Source: Lytechinus pictus | Taxonomy: Eukaryota > Echinodermata > Echinoidea > Temnopleuroida > Toxopneustidae | Assembly: GCF_037042905.1 (NCBI RefSeq) | Contig: NC_087249.1 | Span: forward strand, 8,676,001-8,740,000 | Direction of reading: 5' to 3' | Length of the DNA: 64,000 nt | Shown: one piece after another, positions 1 through 12,294 of the stretch | Numbering within the stretch: the stretch's first letter is position 1 | How the letters are laid out: each line of letters begins with the position of its first letter | Made by a program: the position numbers and the translations under genes | Notes under the pieces: model-generated | Database searches by the model: none | Told to the model about the DNA's origin: nothing | What the model saw: only the letters and a program-made list of their open reading frames with translations

Positions 1-1169
1 AGTGACATGCCTTGCATAACAATATCATGTGGCTTGCACAGTATTTTATTCATGTAGTGGACTCATGACATGTTAAAGTGCCCGAATCATGGTGACGAAA
101 GACGTTTTCAGTAGTCTAGTAAAATTACATTAATTAGGTGAATGGATGGGCTCTGAAATAAATCATATACAGTCATGCTTTTTGCTCCTTGTCAGAGCAG
201 ATACAAAGTTTTATACCATATCTGCTTATCTGCTTGCATGGCCTATAGCTGTTAAAACGTGTTGCATCTGACGTTGAAAGAAACTTATCGAAACCAGTAA
301 TTATCTTCATGTTCTTCAAATGAGGTCAAACAGTTGTTTCGATAAGTTTCTTTCATCAACTGTATAGGTAGAACAGAGGTAATATTGAACTGTGTAGCTG
401 CTCTGATAAGCAAAAATAATCAAGCATAATTATGAAACAATTTTAGAGCAATTTTGGCAATCCCCTTCTCCATACACTTTAGGTTACTCTGAGAAATCCT
501 AAGAAGTAATTAGATCATCATATGTATATGGCAGTATCACAGATATTTCTTCAAGAACGCAGTAAAAACCACACTTACATGAAAACAGTCATTCCAGAGG
601 AATAAATTGGAAATGATTAATATGCCTGATACCATACATAGTGACAACACAGATATCCTACTTAATGCACTTAATTACTGATCAATTAATGTTTCAATAT
701 TTTTCATTATAATGATCCTCCCATCTTGTCCAAAATGGAAACCAGGAAATAAATGATAAATAAGTTTTCTTCATGTACAAAGTAAATATTTTAAATGCAT
801 GTAATAATTATGGCAACCATCTTTTAAAAATGGCCGTTATTTACAAATCAAAACATGGTAGTATCCCCAACACAACCTCAGATTTGGATTCTAAACCCCT
901 AAGGCTAAAACCAATATACTCCATCTTTTGAAACGTGAGTAAATCCTAAATTCAAGATTGCCGCCGGCGGCCAGTTTGGATATTCGCATATAGGCCTATA
1001 TCTCAAGTTGGTCAATGCTGACAGAGTTCCAGCATGACGATTCCTCAATAGAAGGTCTCACCAGTGTGGCATTCCAATGCAACCTTAGCCCCCAAATCAG
1101 GGTATGGCTGCCGGAATATAGGGGTTAATTGGTACAATAGCATCACCCCAAGGGGTGCTAATGAGTGCA
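1..1169. other. Intergenic DNA with a fold-back
   Basis: No gene is seen. The one clear structure is an inverted pair: arms of about 20 bp at 274-294 and 336-355 (TTGAAAGAAACTTATCGAAA and its complement). A weaker outer pair sits near 193-207 and 397-416 around CAGAGCAGATA / GCTGCTCTGATAAGC. This looks like a small fold-back element. The rest is unremarkable AT-rich sequence. Confidence 0.5.
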
Positions 1170-1292
1170 ATTATGCTCAAATTCAAATTCAAAAGTTTAT
1201 TGATATAAAATCCTGACATTTAAGGATCATCATCGAAAACAAAGAACAGGAAATAATACAAAATAAGCATAACATAGTAACAACGAGGTATT

Positions 1293-1328
<36 letters not shown>

Positions 1329-1544
1329 AGAAAAAAATACAAATCTTGGATGAAATGTTGGATGCGAGATACATATCAAAGCATAAATATACACACATAT
1401 ACATAAAATACCTAAACAGTAATACACCCATATATACAAATACATAAGCATAATATATTTTTTTTCTTTCAAGCATCCTCAGTCTCTCCGCATACATATA
1501 ACTTATTCCTATAACACATATTTTGCTGATATCCATGTCATTGC
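1170..1544 (-). mobile_element. 3' end of an old LINE, separated from its body by an insertion
   Basis: Read on the minus strand, this continues the LINE reading frame that breaks off at 9951. Deleting the element at 1553-9950 and one copy of its target duplication rejoins the frame as ...LILGSNDMDISKICVIGI..., a typical C-terminal end of a LINE polyprotein (…AERLRMLE). The frame then runs into a long A/T homopolymer (1293-1327). The tail at about 1170-1195 is made of TTTGAA-type repeats on the minus strand, as is common at LINE 3' ends. Confidence 0.75.
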
Positions 1545-1567
1545 TACCTAATCACTGGCGTAAATCC

Positions 1568-2391
1568 CGGGGGGATGGGGAGATATACCCCCACACTTTT
1601 CGAGGAGGGGGGGGGGATGGCCTGTACAAACACCCCCCCCCCCCCCACTTTTTACGAAAGAAATGACAAAAAATCACAAGAGATAATTGTTTTATTGGTA
1701 AAAATTCTTCCTAAAATACCGCTTAACAAATAAAACAATATTATTGAATCATAAATGCAAATAAAGAGCCTGTTCACCATTTCCAACCGAAATACTTATG
1801 TCCTTATTATAACATTGAAGAGAAACCCCCGTTTCTTCTAATTCATCAATGTTGGGGTCTTTGGGAAGGGATTAAGATGGAATGTCAAAAAATGTAGTTT
1901 ACGCGCGTATTCGCATTCCGATCATAAAATGTCACAGTATGCCATGTTGCAATAACTTTTATGGGCTATCTTGCCATGCATGCATGGTATATATTAAGAT
2001 ACCTGACAAACAAAATCAATCAATCAGTAGCACCATTTTTTATTTTTATTTATTGATATATTCATATTCCACAATCATCAAAGTACATTTATAATAAATC
2101 ATTTTAACACTGAAAAAAATGCATAACTAACAGGATTGAAACGTAGCAATGAAATGAAAAAAGTGGAGGGGCCTACTAAAAAGCAAAGCTTGTAAAATGT
2201 AGACCCCCTATCAAAATTTTATACAAGGTAATATGATATAAGTAGAGTAAAATAATCAGCAAAATTCTATAAAATTATATATAAACACTGTAACACAAAT
2301 GTATTTACACTATATACAAAATTAAATATTGACTTTAAAATAATCAATACTACCGTGGGTAAGTATGAGGTTCACAAAATATTTGATTGAA
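1568..2391. other. Left internal part of the hAT-like element and LINE 3' UTR
   Basis: Begins with G-rich and C-rich runs just inside the left terminus (1568-1650), matching the C-run inside the right terminus (9909-9923). From about 2100 to 2391 the sequence is probably the 3' UTR of the minus-strand LINE that follows. A 70-codon frame at 1882-2094 has no recognisable domain and I do not treat it as a gene. Confidence 0.4.
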
Positions 2392-5300
2392 TCAATAAGA
2401 ATTCAGAATAAATTTTTTGATGAGTAATTTAAATCGGTTTAGATTAGCTGCCTCTTTTATTACTCTGTCCAGAGAATTCCAGAGTTTTGGTCCTGTGAAA
2501 AATACAGTTTTGCTAGAAAATACTGTTCTACTTTTGGGTAAGTGATAGTCATTTGAATGTCTCGTATTATATGAATGTAAAGTATTGTTTTTCATAAATT
2601 TCTTTTGTAGGACATTAGGTACACTATTTCTATCTAGCTGATACATGAATTGGAATAGTTGCAAGCGGTACAGGTCATTGACTTTAAGGATACGTTTATG
2701 ACGAAACAATTCATCTGTATGAGCTCTAAAGGACATATTGCATATTATTCTCAGTACTTTTTTCTGAAGTAGCAAGACTTTATTGAGTCTCGTTTGAGAG
2801 GCATTACCCCATGCCAGAATTCCATAATTAAGATATGGTAGAATTAATGCACAATACAACATGGATAGCGCCCGTGCTGGAAGAGCGTTTTTAAGCTTAT
2901 TGATGACTCCAATATTTCTTGCCACAGTTTTGCAAATATTGTTGATATGAGCATTCCACGTAAGCTTGTGATCAATAGTAAGACCTAAGAATTTTGTTGT
3001 TTGCACTTCTTTGATTTCAGTATTATCTAAAAGTATTTGATGCGGTAGATGTTTCAATGAATGACTAAAAAGCATATAATTAGTTTTTTGCAGATTCAAT
3101 GACAGTTTGTTGGCTTTAATCCAGTTTGTTACTTTTTTAAATTCTGCATTCATAGTGCTCACAAGTACATGTGGATCATGATGTGTAAAGAAAATATTGG
3201 AATCATCAGCAAAGAGAATAAATGAGAGAACATGAGATGAATTTTTCATATCATTAACATAAAGTACAAATAGCAAAGGGCCAAGAAAACTACATTGTGG
3301 AATTCCACAGGAAACTGGCCTTGTTGAAGATTCTGATTCATTTACTGTAACAAACTGAATTCTATCAGTAAGATAACTCCTAAACCATTGTAAAGCTGTC
3401 CCTCTGATACCGTAATTTGATAGCTTACATAATAGTATTTCATGATCTATTGTATCAAACGCTTTTGAGAAGTCGAGGAATAACCCTACGGTGTGATCAG
3501 AATCGTCAAAAGAAGTAGATATTTTATTTATTAATGTCAATATAGCATGAGTTGTATTATGTTTTTCTCTAAAACCGAATTGATTATCACATATAATACT
3601 ATATTTCTTAAGGAAAGCAACTGTCCTTTTATAAATTATCCTTTCAAGAATTTTTGAGAACGAAGTTAACAAAGATATTGGGCGGTAATTACTAGTAATT
3701 AATTGGTCTCCCTTCTTGAAAATGGGTATAACTTTAGCTATTTTCATCTTCTTTGGGACCTGGCCAAGCTGCAACGATAAATTAAATATATGAAGCAGAG
3801 GATCAGCAAGAGAATGTATAATGTTTTTCACAACTCTATTTGTAATGCCATCATAACCGGGAGTCTTTTCTGCTTTCAAATTCAATACAATCTCAAGTAT
3901 TAAATTCTTCTCTATGAACTGGAGTAAGAAATATTGAACTTTCATTTTGTTTATCCAAAAAGTTCTTAAACGAATTTTCTACAGGCATAATATTTCCAGC
4001 TAACTTTGGTCCAATTTGAGAGAAATATGTATTAAATTCATTTGCTATAGAATGAGTATCTTCAACCATATTTTCATCTACACATAATTTATGAACAGCA
4101 CTAGATTTGTTAATTTTGTTTAGGGCCCCATTTATTGTTTTCCATGTATTTTTAAGGTCGTTTTTATATGAATTTAATTTTTCTGAATAAAACCTCTTTT
4201 TTTGCTATTCGGAGAGTAGTTGTTAAGGTATTTTTATAAGACGTGTATCTATTCCTTGAAATATCATTTGGATTTGATATATAAGAAACATACAGATTAT
4301 TTTTCCGATTTATAGACCTTAATATCAATTTTGAAACCCATGGGAGCTTTGGAACACGTTTATAATCGTAATTTCGATATTTCTTTAAAGGAACACAAGA
4401 ATCTAAGCAGTCATTGAAAGATTTCAAAATATGTCAAATGAGTCATCGACATTCACATTCGAGTTATAAACGTCAGACCAATCAACAGAGCTTAAATCTT
4501 CTTGAAGGCGTTCAATATTTTTATCACTAAAGTTGCGACAGATCCTATATTTCTTTTCCATTTTTGCGAGTGATTGCATTGTTTGGATATGGGTAAAAAT
4601 AAGAAAATGATCGGATATGTCTGTCGTTACAATGCCAGCTTTCGGAAGAGGATGAGAGTTACAGAATATATTGTCTATAAGCGTAGCAGAATGATCAGTA
4701 ATACGGGTTGGTCTAGAAATAATAGGCAAAAAAGTAGAAGATAACATTAATTCAAGGAAATCATTTGTTAAAGAGTGATTACTGGTCAAGAGATTAATAT
4801 TGAAATCACCAGTGATGATACAATTGTTATTTATCAATTCTCCGTTTTGCAAAAGTTCATTAGTAGCAAGTAAAAAATCTTCTATACAAGAAGTTTGAGG
4901 AGGTCTGTAGATGACACCTATTAGAGTTTTCTTATCTTTTTGAATTTTTACTTCTACAAATAAGGATTCGATGATTTCATTCATATATTCAAATTCATGT
5001 CTAATTGCATAATCAAATGAAGACGGAATATATAATGCTAGTCCACCTCCAATTTTATTTTTCCTATTGTTTATAACAATATCATAATTTGGGAGGGTGC
5101 ATAAGGAATTCGGGGTTTCCGTGAACCAAGTTTCAGTAAGAGCAATAATTGGGGGATTGGCAAACTGTGTATTTTCTAATAATAATCGTAATTTCTCGAA
5201 GTTTTGGTTAGCGCTTCTTATATTCAAATGCAAAATAAAAACATCATCTTCTCCAATCAATTTAGCATAGTCTTTGAATGAATTTTCTGTATAATATGGA

Positions 5301-5503
5301 GAAGAGGAAAGATTGTATGCTTTATCATGAATATCGAATTCAACTTGAAGTTCATCAAAATCATTTGTAAGAATATCAGTAGAAAATCTATCAAATGGAG
5401 TATAATGATTTGAGATAACATTGTTTTTATCTTGATGATTTAGTAATAAGAAATCATCATTATTCAGATGATAAAAGGGGAAATCACGCATATTATCCAC
5501 CAT
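2392..5503 (-). mobile_element. CR1/Jockey-like LINE: endonuclease and reverse transcriptase, frameshifted
   Basis: Three minus-strand frames make one retrotransposon polyprotein. 4424-5503 (359 aa) is the AP-endonuclease: LHLNIRSANQNFEKL, ALTETWF, GGGLALYIP, GVIYRPP, GDFNINLL, RPTRITDHSATLIDNIF, DISDHF. 4164-4427 is the linker (KLPWVSKLI). 2392-3945 (517 aa) is the reverse transcriptase: KTPGYDGI, NYRPISLL, FLDFSKAFDTIDHEIL, CGIPQCSFLGPLLFVLYVND and the catalytic FADDSNIF, then YLNYGILAWG. Frame changes separate the blocks (near 4426 and between 3945 and 4164). The usual G-S in the QGS motif reads QCS. The element is therefore nearly full length but dead. Its 3' UTR probably reaches about 2100 and its 5' end about 5700. 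Confidence 0.9.
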
Positions 5504-5807
5504 TATGAAATATAATATATTGCCATTTTAAAACAAAATCTTTGTAAGCTAAGCATATAAAGCATTTTTTAGATTTGATACCATCATGGCCCAAAATTCG
5601 AGTTCGGAAAATACTACAGTTGTAATAGTTAACAAAATAAAGATTATCTAATACAATTATTAACGGGCGATGAAGAATATTTGCACACAAAAATAAGTAA
5701 AATGACCTCCATAAAATGTCTGGTATTGAAACATTATTGAAAGGGCAGTGAAGGAATGCAAATGAAGAAGATGAAGTGATGAAAGAACTTACAATGAAGA
5801 AGATGAA
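5504..5807. other. Junction between two head-to-head LINEs
   Basis: Lies between the 5' ends of the minus-strand and plus-strand LINEs. It holds a direct tandem duplication: a stretch of about 31 bp (GAAGAAGATGAAGTGATGAA, then AGAACTT...) occurs around 5763-5793 and again around 5794-5824, running into the start of the plus-strand LINE frame. Otherwise it is presumed 5' UTR sequence. Confidence 0.4.
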
Positions 5808-7594
5808 GTGATGAAAGAACTTTCAGATTCTAAAAACGGATTAAAGATAGGTCACTTAAATGTATGTAGCCTCCCTGTAAAATTTGATAATATGAAAGAA
5901 ACATTTGTAAACATGCCATTTGACATTCTAACTTTATCTGAAACTCACCTTGATAACACTGTAAATGATTCTGAAATATGCTTACAGGGATTTAATTTGG
6001 AAAGATTGGATAGAAACCGCCAAGGAGGCGGTGTAGCAGTTTACATCTCAGAGAGAATTACTTATTGTCGTAGATATGATCTGGAAATTGGAAAAATAGA
6101 GGCATTATGGGTTAAGGTCAATTTCAAAAAATCAAAATCCTTACTTATTGGTACATTCTACAGGGCACCAAGGTCAAATGTAGAATACCTCAGTGGTATA
6201 GAACAAACATTAGCTAAAGCCTCGGAATCTAATCTTGAAATAATTGTCTTGGGTGACTTTAACTATAATATGATGTGTAACAGAGAATCAAAGGTGATAA
6301 AGAAGCTCTGTGATCAGAACAGTATGAAACAGATCATAAAGCGCCCTACTAGAATCACTCAAACTAGTGGTACCCTTATAGATCTTATAATGACTAATGC
6401 CCCACAGAATATAATTGAAAGTAATGTCATTTCACTGGGGATAAGTGATCACAATCTGATATATGCAACACGTAAACTCTTCAAACCTAAGTTACCTCCT
6501 CGTACAATAAAATATCGATCATTTAAAGGATTTGATATCAATCAATTCCTAAGCGATCTACAGAATGCCGACTGGACTTTTTGTATGTCGCAAAGAGATC
6601 CAAATGTTGTTTGGGAATCATGGAAAGTATTTTTTTTAAATATATGTAACAAGAATGCTCCCATTGTATCACATGTCATGAGAGGTCAAAAAACACCATG
6701 GGTAAATGATGAATACAGTAATCTTTCTCATAAAAGGGACAAGCTTCAAAAATTAGCTGACTTGAGTAGTAATCCTTCTCATTGGGTTGAGTATAAACAA
6801 GTGCGAAATTATGTAAATAACCTGAGAAGGACATTGAAAAAAGAGTATTATCATAATAGCATTGTCGACAATCGTAGAAACCCTAAGCAACTATGGAATG
6901 TACTTAGAGATGTGACTCCTAATAAGAAATCGAAAAAACAAGCAATTGGATTATGTATCAATGGTACAATGGAATTAGATACAAATAAATTAGCCCAGGC
7001 ATTTAATAACTTCTTCCTTTCTTCTGGATCTGGTCCGAAACCCGACAATCCGACCTCATGTAGGAATGTTAGACTTGAAAAAAATGATACTGAGTTTCAC
7101 TTTGAGGAAATCACTGAAGCATTTGTGCTTGCTGAATTGAACAAAATACAAGCCTCAAAGTCCTCTGGACCTGACGGATTACCCCCTAAACTATTAAAAA
7201 CAGCAGCACCTATTATTTCAACTCATCTAACTCACTTATTCAATTTATCCCTTCAAACCGGACAAATACCAGATGAATGGAAGAAGGCAAATGTCACTCC
7301 TATTCATAAAGGGGGTGACACCAATAGTACAAATAACTTTAGACCCATTTCGGTCATCCCTATAGTAATGAAGATATTTGAACGATCAATAAATAGTCAA
7401 TTGACAGACTACCTTAATGCCCATTCTATGTTTGCACCTCAACAATCAGGATTTCGGGAAGATCATAGTACAGATACTGTTATGGCTTACCTAAGTGATT
7501 TTGTATACAAACAAATGGATCAGGGTCTGCTGACACGGATGGTTTTTTTAGACTTTCGCAAGGCCTTCGATTCCGTAGACCATGAACTTCTGAG
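5808..7594 (+). mobile_element. Non-LTR retrotransposon (L2/CR1-like), truncated within the reverse transcriptase
   Basis: An open frame of about 595 codons has LINE homology. The N-terminal AP-endonuclease shows IGHLNVCSL, LTLSETHLD, GGGVAVYISE, GTFYRAPRS, VLGDFNYN, RPTRIT...TLIDLI and SLGISDHNLI. The linker shows KTPWVNDEY. The RT fingers show KSSGPDGLPPKLLK, NNFRPISVIP, QQSGFREDHST and FLDFRKAFDSVDHELL. Homology stops right after the first catalytic aspartate block (motif A). The frame runs on to 7793 in unrelated sequence, so the YADD and thumb regions are gone. This is a 3' deletion or replacement, unlike the usual 5' truncation. The coding part has no internal stop. Confidence 0.88.
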
Positions 7595-8135
7595 AAGGAG
7601 TGAACAAAAGAAACAAAAGAAACCCGCATGCAAACGTATTGCATACGCTGTGTACATATGCGAAATGGGTTCGGCTAGAGACTTTGATCTGACCCATGGA
7701 ATCAATTGCCATACATATAAAAATAATAAAATAAAAAGAGGTGTTTTGGTTCGCACCAAGCTCATTGACTATGCAAAAACCCTCTTGTCATGAATATCAC
7801 TTGGATAAAAGAAGCTACTTTTTCAGGGCTTGCGGACTGACTGTTCACTTTTCTGTCTTCTCTTATTTTTCCTCATTTTCCCTCTTCTCTTTCCCCGTTT
7901 TTCTCTTTTCTTTCGTTCCCCTTCCTTTTTTATGCGGGGGGGGGGGGGCGGGGGAGCCGGGCCTTTCCCTGGATCCGCCTATGCCCTGTCGGCGGATGGT
8001 AAAGGGTTTTTTTTGCGCTCGCGAGCTGATCTGAACCACAAATCAGGAGTAGTACTGCAACAAGTCGGCAATGATACATAGAGTCACCGTAGAGGTCTAG
8101 TGCCAGTAGACCATTATGGTTATAAGATGAAATGA
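7595..8135. mobile_element. Unclassified insert with a hAT-like terminus
   Basis: Replaces the 3' half of the preceding LINE. It holds a G-run (7936-7948) followed by CCCTGGATCCGCCTATG near 7970. That is the complement of the CATAGGCGGATCCAGGG terminus seen at 33831, so a second, nested hAT-like element probably ends here. Its left end is not visible. Short GC-rich palindromes (GCGCTCGCGAGC at about 8015) resemble the hairpins inside the other hAT-like elements. Confidence 0.45.
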
Positions 8136-8139
8136 ATAT

Positions 8140-8585
8140 GCCTGTTGGACGAAATGATGATTGGACGAGATGGTGATTGGACCTATTGGTGATTGGACCC
8201 ATGGCAACGATACCAAATGATTGTTAGCCGAAATGGGTTTAGACAAAGTGATAGCGAACCAACTGAAGTCAGACCAAATGGAACATGGACGAAATGAGAG
8301 TAGACCAAGTGGTTATTAGACCAATTGGCTATTAGACCAAATGGTAATAGACGTGGTGATATTGGACAAAGTGGATATTGGACCAATTGAAAAAAAATAC
8401 AATTAGACTAAATGATAATAAACAAAACGGTTAGTAGACCAACTGGCTATTAGACGAGATGGTAATTAGACGAAATGGTTATTGGACTATTTTGATAGTT
8501 AATGCTTAAGTAATGGTAGACGAAATGATATCAGACCATGCGATAGTGGGGAAAAAGGCAGTAGACGTAATGGCAATAAACCGAT
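8140..8585 (+). repeat. Degenerate minisatellite, about 18-22 bp unit
   Basis: Repeated variants of GGTNATTRGACNAAATG, such as ATTGGACGAGATGGTGATTG, ATTAGACCAAATGGTAATAG and ATTAGACGAAATGGTTATTG. The array is diverged and of irregular period. No coding function is apparent. Confidence 0.75.
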
Positions 8586-8689
8586 AAATATCCATACAAA
8601 GAGTAATCCTGATTTCCAAATTCTCTTTCTCGTGTCTCAAAATACTTAGTGAAAGCATGTATTATATCTTATCTGTAGCTCGAGTCCTG

Positions 8690-8875
8690 AAGAAAATACC
8701 GCTGCGACATTATGCGTTGCGACATGTGACATTATGCGTTGACACTTTGCTGCGACATTATGCGTTGCGACATGTGACGTTACATGGTTATGCGTTAGAA
8801 AAACTACGACATTATCGGGACATTATGCGTTTACTGCGACATTATGCGTTGGTGCGACATTATCGGTTGCAACAA
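8690..8875 (+). repeat. Minisatellite based on TGCGACATTATGCGTTGCGA
   Basis: At least six imperfect copies of GCGACATTATGCGTT, interleaved with ACATGTGAC spacers. The 85-codon frame at 8657-8914 is a by-product of this array (repeating RHYALRH) and is not a gene. Confidence 0.75.
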
Positions 8876-8966
8876 GGCTGTTGTAATGAGTTTGATGTAA
8901 TGCATGTATGTTAGTTTGATTTCATTAAACTTGACAACTCGTAATAGGGAATATAGTTTTGGCATC

Positions 8967-9190
8967 ATGTCCCAGTCCGGTTCAAAACGACGTAAATTGA
9001 GCAAAATAGCGTCTTTCTTCAGGAGAAGAGATTAGGAGGATCCACAGGAAGATGTGGCAGAAAATGTATCAAATGAGTCTACAACTGCCAGTAAAGAAGA
9101 AGCCTCAACCTCCGAACCTAGCAGCGACCAACATGACCAGCAAGACCAACAAAGTGTCAACAAACCTGTGATTGTGAATGTCTTGCATCT
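8967..9190 (+). pseudogene. N-terminal remnant of a hAT-type transposase
   Basis: Starting at ATG 8967 the frame reads MSQSGSKRRKLSKIASFF, then RRRD and a stop (TAG). It continues in frame as EDPQEDVAENVSNEST with an acidic, Ser/Gln-rich tail up to about 9190, where the sequence dissolves into ATT repeats. A short basic stretch, then SFF and an acidic Ser/Thr-rich stretch, is how many animal hAT (ZMYM/TTF-finger) transposases begin. Nothing of the BED/TTF finger or the catalytic RNase-H fold follows. The assignment rests on this N-terminal pattern and on the enclosing element having 8-bp target duplications. Confidence 0.5.
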
Positions 9191-9935
9191 CATTATCGTT
9201 ATTATTTATAGCATTATTATCATAGGCCCTACTTAATATTATTATTATTATTATCATTATTATTATTATTTTTATTATTATCATTATTATTATCATTATA
9301 TAATTATTATTATTATTATCATTATTATGAATAGGGAATAGTATTATCCCCTTGTTTTGTTTAGTGTCCTTTTGTTCTTCACTGTTGTTATTTTACTATT
9401 ATTACACTTTTTATCGATGAGATTATCCAGCAGTAGTATCATGGTGATTATAATGACGTGTTTTGTTTTTTGCCAAAGAATGTACAGATAGACCTATTAT
9501 TAAAGCACCGCTGTCTGAAAGTAGGAAGTTATATCTTGTTTTATATATATCGTGTTCATGACTCTCCTTTGATTAATAGTGTAGAATGATGCCATCATTT
9601 GAATAAACTTAGTGATTTGTAAATGTTGATGACATATGTATATGTGCGTGAGAGAGAGAGAGAGTGTGTGTGTGTGTGTGTGAGAGAGAGAGAAATATGC
9701 ATGATGGGTGTGTGGATATCCGTTAGCTTGAAGTGGATGATTTATTCATGAATTCATTTCAAATGTAATCTCTAATAAAACCATTAAAACCATCATGGGG
9801 TAAAAAAGATAATAATATTGGAGCGGTATTTGCCATATGGACATATCATTGACAATTCCTTGCATATCTAAAAACATGATTGCAAAAAAATGCCAAAATA
9901 TTTCAATCACCCCCCCCCCCCCCACCCATCAACAC
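9191..9935. repeat. Simple repeats in the right internal part of the hAT-like element
   Basis: An (ATT)n/(ATTATC)n array runs from about 9236 to 9333. A compound (GA)n(TG)n(GA)n block is at about 9648-9692. A C-run at about 9909-9923 precedes the right terminus. No gene is seen between them. Confidence 0.7.
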
Positions 9936-9950
9936 GGATTTACGCCAGTG

Positions 9951-12294
9951 TACCTAATATCAATTGGAATTTGTTTCTGTTAGTTATTTTCATAAATTCC
10001 GGCAGTACCTCCTTTAACTTGTTAAATAATTTATTTCGGGGTTCTTCGAGGGCCTTACAGAGTACAGTAAAATGGAATTCATCCTCTACATAAGTCGAAC
10101 AGACAGGGCATATTCTATCGTTTACAGCAATCATATTATATCTACCTTGTTCTATCATAAGATTACTATTGCTTATTCTTAACTTTGCAAAATTAGTGAT
10201 GTGAGTCTTTTCAATATCTAATAATAGGTATTTTTCAATCTTATAATCTTTTTTCAGTGTTTTATAGGTTCTTAGTTTATTGCATTGGTCATGGGAATGT
10301 TGGGTGTTATCGTTAAGACTGTTTTTCCATGATATTATATACCGATCATTGAGTTTGTTCACAATTGCTTTCAGAAGTGCTCTTTTTTAGAAGGTTCCCT
10401 GGTTTTCCCACACATGAAGGAAACCGATTTGTTTTAATAATATTCGTATGTAATTTTGGAACCCGTTGTTAAAATGAAGCGACACATCATATGCTCTTTT
10501 TACAAGACTGATATCTTTTATTGAAATTACGTGATGCCAGTATCCGATGCTATGTTTTAGAGCTGAGATATATAGGGGATATCGCCCAAACTCGGCCAAA
10601 ATAGCACTATAAGTCGCTGATCTATGAACGCCAAGAACCGTTTTCAAGTATTGGTTATGTATCTTTTCAGGAAGAAATGATTTATACAGTTTTTCTATTT
10701 CTTTATCTTCACGTAAGAGCGTTGGTAAACTCCGAATTTCAGTACAATATAATAGGATGGGTTTTACACATGAGTCAAATAATTTTAAATGTGGAAGTGC
10801 TGCAACTCTATTGTCTGGTATGGTGTTTCTAATACAAAAAGTGGCTTTCTTTGCTTTCCACATTAACTGTTTGATAGCTATCGTGACGGAACCAGAGGGT
10901 TTAAATATGAGTCCTTAATATTTGTATTCATCTGTTATATTGACGGGGGCAGTATCTGTAAGGAACATTTTTTTTCTTATTACCCGTCCGGCTTTATTAA
11001 ATATCATTATTTGTGTTTTTTCATGTTAATCTTAAGATCCCATCTATTACAGTAATCATTTAATTTATTTAAACATGTTTGGAGCCCAGTTGCGGTCTCG
11101 GAAAGTACAGTATTACAAGATCATCTGCATATAACAAACAAGATATTTTATTTTGATCCAAACTCACAGGCCTACACTCGTCATCAAATTTATCGACTAA
11201 GTCATTGATGTATAGCGAAAACAGTATTGGGCTACGTATGCATCCTTGTTTTAGTCCTACAGATGTATTAGAATAAGGCGTCCGTCCTTGTAATTTAACA
11301 GAAATTTTAACTTTTACATACATATCTTGTAAAATATTTAAATAATCACCACATACGAATTTTTTTTTCAATTTTTGAAATAGGGCCTTCCTGTTTATCG
11401 AGTCGAACGCTTTTTTAAAATCAACAAAGCATGCATGTACATATGTATTTTTTTTGAAAGCCTGATTTATTATGGATTTAAGGGTAAGTATATGGTCAGT
11501 GGTATACGGTTCCACTTTCTAAATCCTATCTTCTCTTTACATCTTATATTGTTGTCTTCTTTGTAATCATTCAGTCTATTGTAAAGAATTCTAGCGAAGA
11601 GCTTGCCCAGACAACTCGTTAGAGAGATACTTATATAGTTATCAGGGTTATCGACTGACCCTGATTTAAATATTGGCTTAATCAAATTCCTCCTCCAACT
11701 CTCTGGATAAATTCCCGTTTTTTAAATTGCATTAAAAATGTTTGTTATTACGTCAACATTAAAATTACAGGAGATGGTAAGCATTTCATTTAGGATATTA
11801 TCGGGCCCACAGGATTTATTTCTTTTCAGTGATTTTATGGCATTCAGTACTTCTTGTTTTTTTTACATTGAAATTTAATACATTACTTCTGTTATCCCTA
11901 AACGTAGGATCTGACTGGATGTTTTCAGGTTGTTCAGTATACTGGTTTTCATGATTCTTGTTCATTAATTGTTTTATGTAGTCAAACCATTCACCAGGGG
12001 ATATATTTGAACTGGTTTTCTTTTCTTGTTTGTGTTTAAGATATCCACTATGTTCCAAAAACTAGATGTATCTTTTCTCTCTAAGTTATTTATTTTCTCT
12101 AAGACATTCCTTTTGTAGTTTCTATACTTTTTACGCGTCATCTTTTTAAATGCTTTCCTTTCATGTAGATTTTTTTGTCTTAATTCTGTGTCCCAGGGTT
12201 TGAGTTTCAGTTTCCTACAGTAACTCTTGATAAATTTTATTTTATTTTTGCATTCAGGGTCAAACCATGGTTTATTTTTCTTTATATTGCGCAC
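9951..12294 (-). mobile_element. Old 5'-truncated LINE (reverse transcriptase and C-terminal region), multiply frameshifted
   Basis: Minus-strand frames in order: 11974-12294 is the endonuclease-RT linker (KPWFDPECKNKIKF). About 11690-11870 carries LKRNKSCGPDNILNEML. 11470-11685 carries KPIFKSGSVDNPDNYISISL. 11069-11515 carries HACFVDFKKAFDSI, VGLKQGCIRSPILFSLYIND and the catalytic YADDLVIL. 10387-10863 carries VKPILLYCTEIR and HSIGYWHHVI. 9940-10362 is the C-terminal region with CPVCSTYVEDEFHFTVLC. The polypeptide is broken by several frameshifts and stops and lacks the endonuclease. It continues at 1170-1544 beyond the inserted hAT-like element. The clade was not determined. Confidence 0.88.

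Larger units (their letters stand above)
1553..9950. mobile_element. hAT-like DNA transposon, composite, 8.4 kb
   Basis: The ends are perfect 15-bp inverted repeats: CACTGGCGTAAATCC at 1553-1567 and its complement at 9936-9950. They are flanked by an 8-bp direct repeat, TACCTAAT, at 1545-1552 and 9951-9958. Removing the element restores the reading frame of an older minus-strand LINE, which confirms the boundaries. An 8-bp target duplication, CA...TG-type ends followed by G/C runs, and a hAT-style N-terminal transposase fragment (8967-9190) together suggest the hAT superfamily. Inside lie two LINEs in opposite orientations (2392-5503 and 5808-7594), a nested terminus (about 7930-7990) and two minisatellites. 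No complete transposase is visible, so it would need one supplied in trans. Confidence 0.85.
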
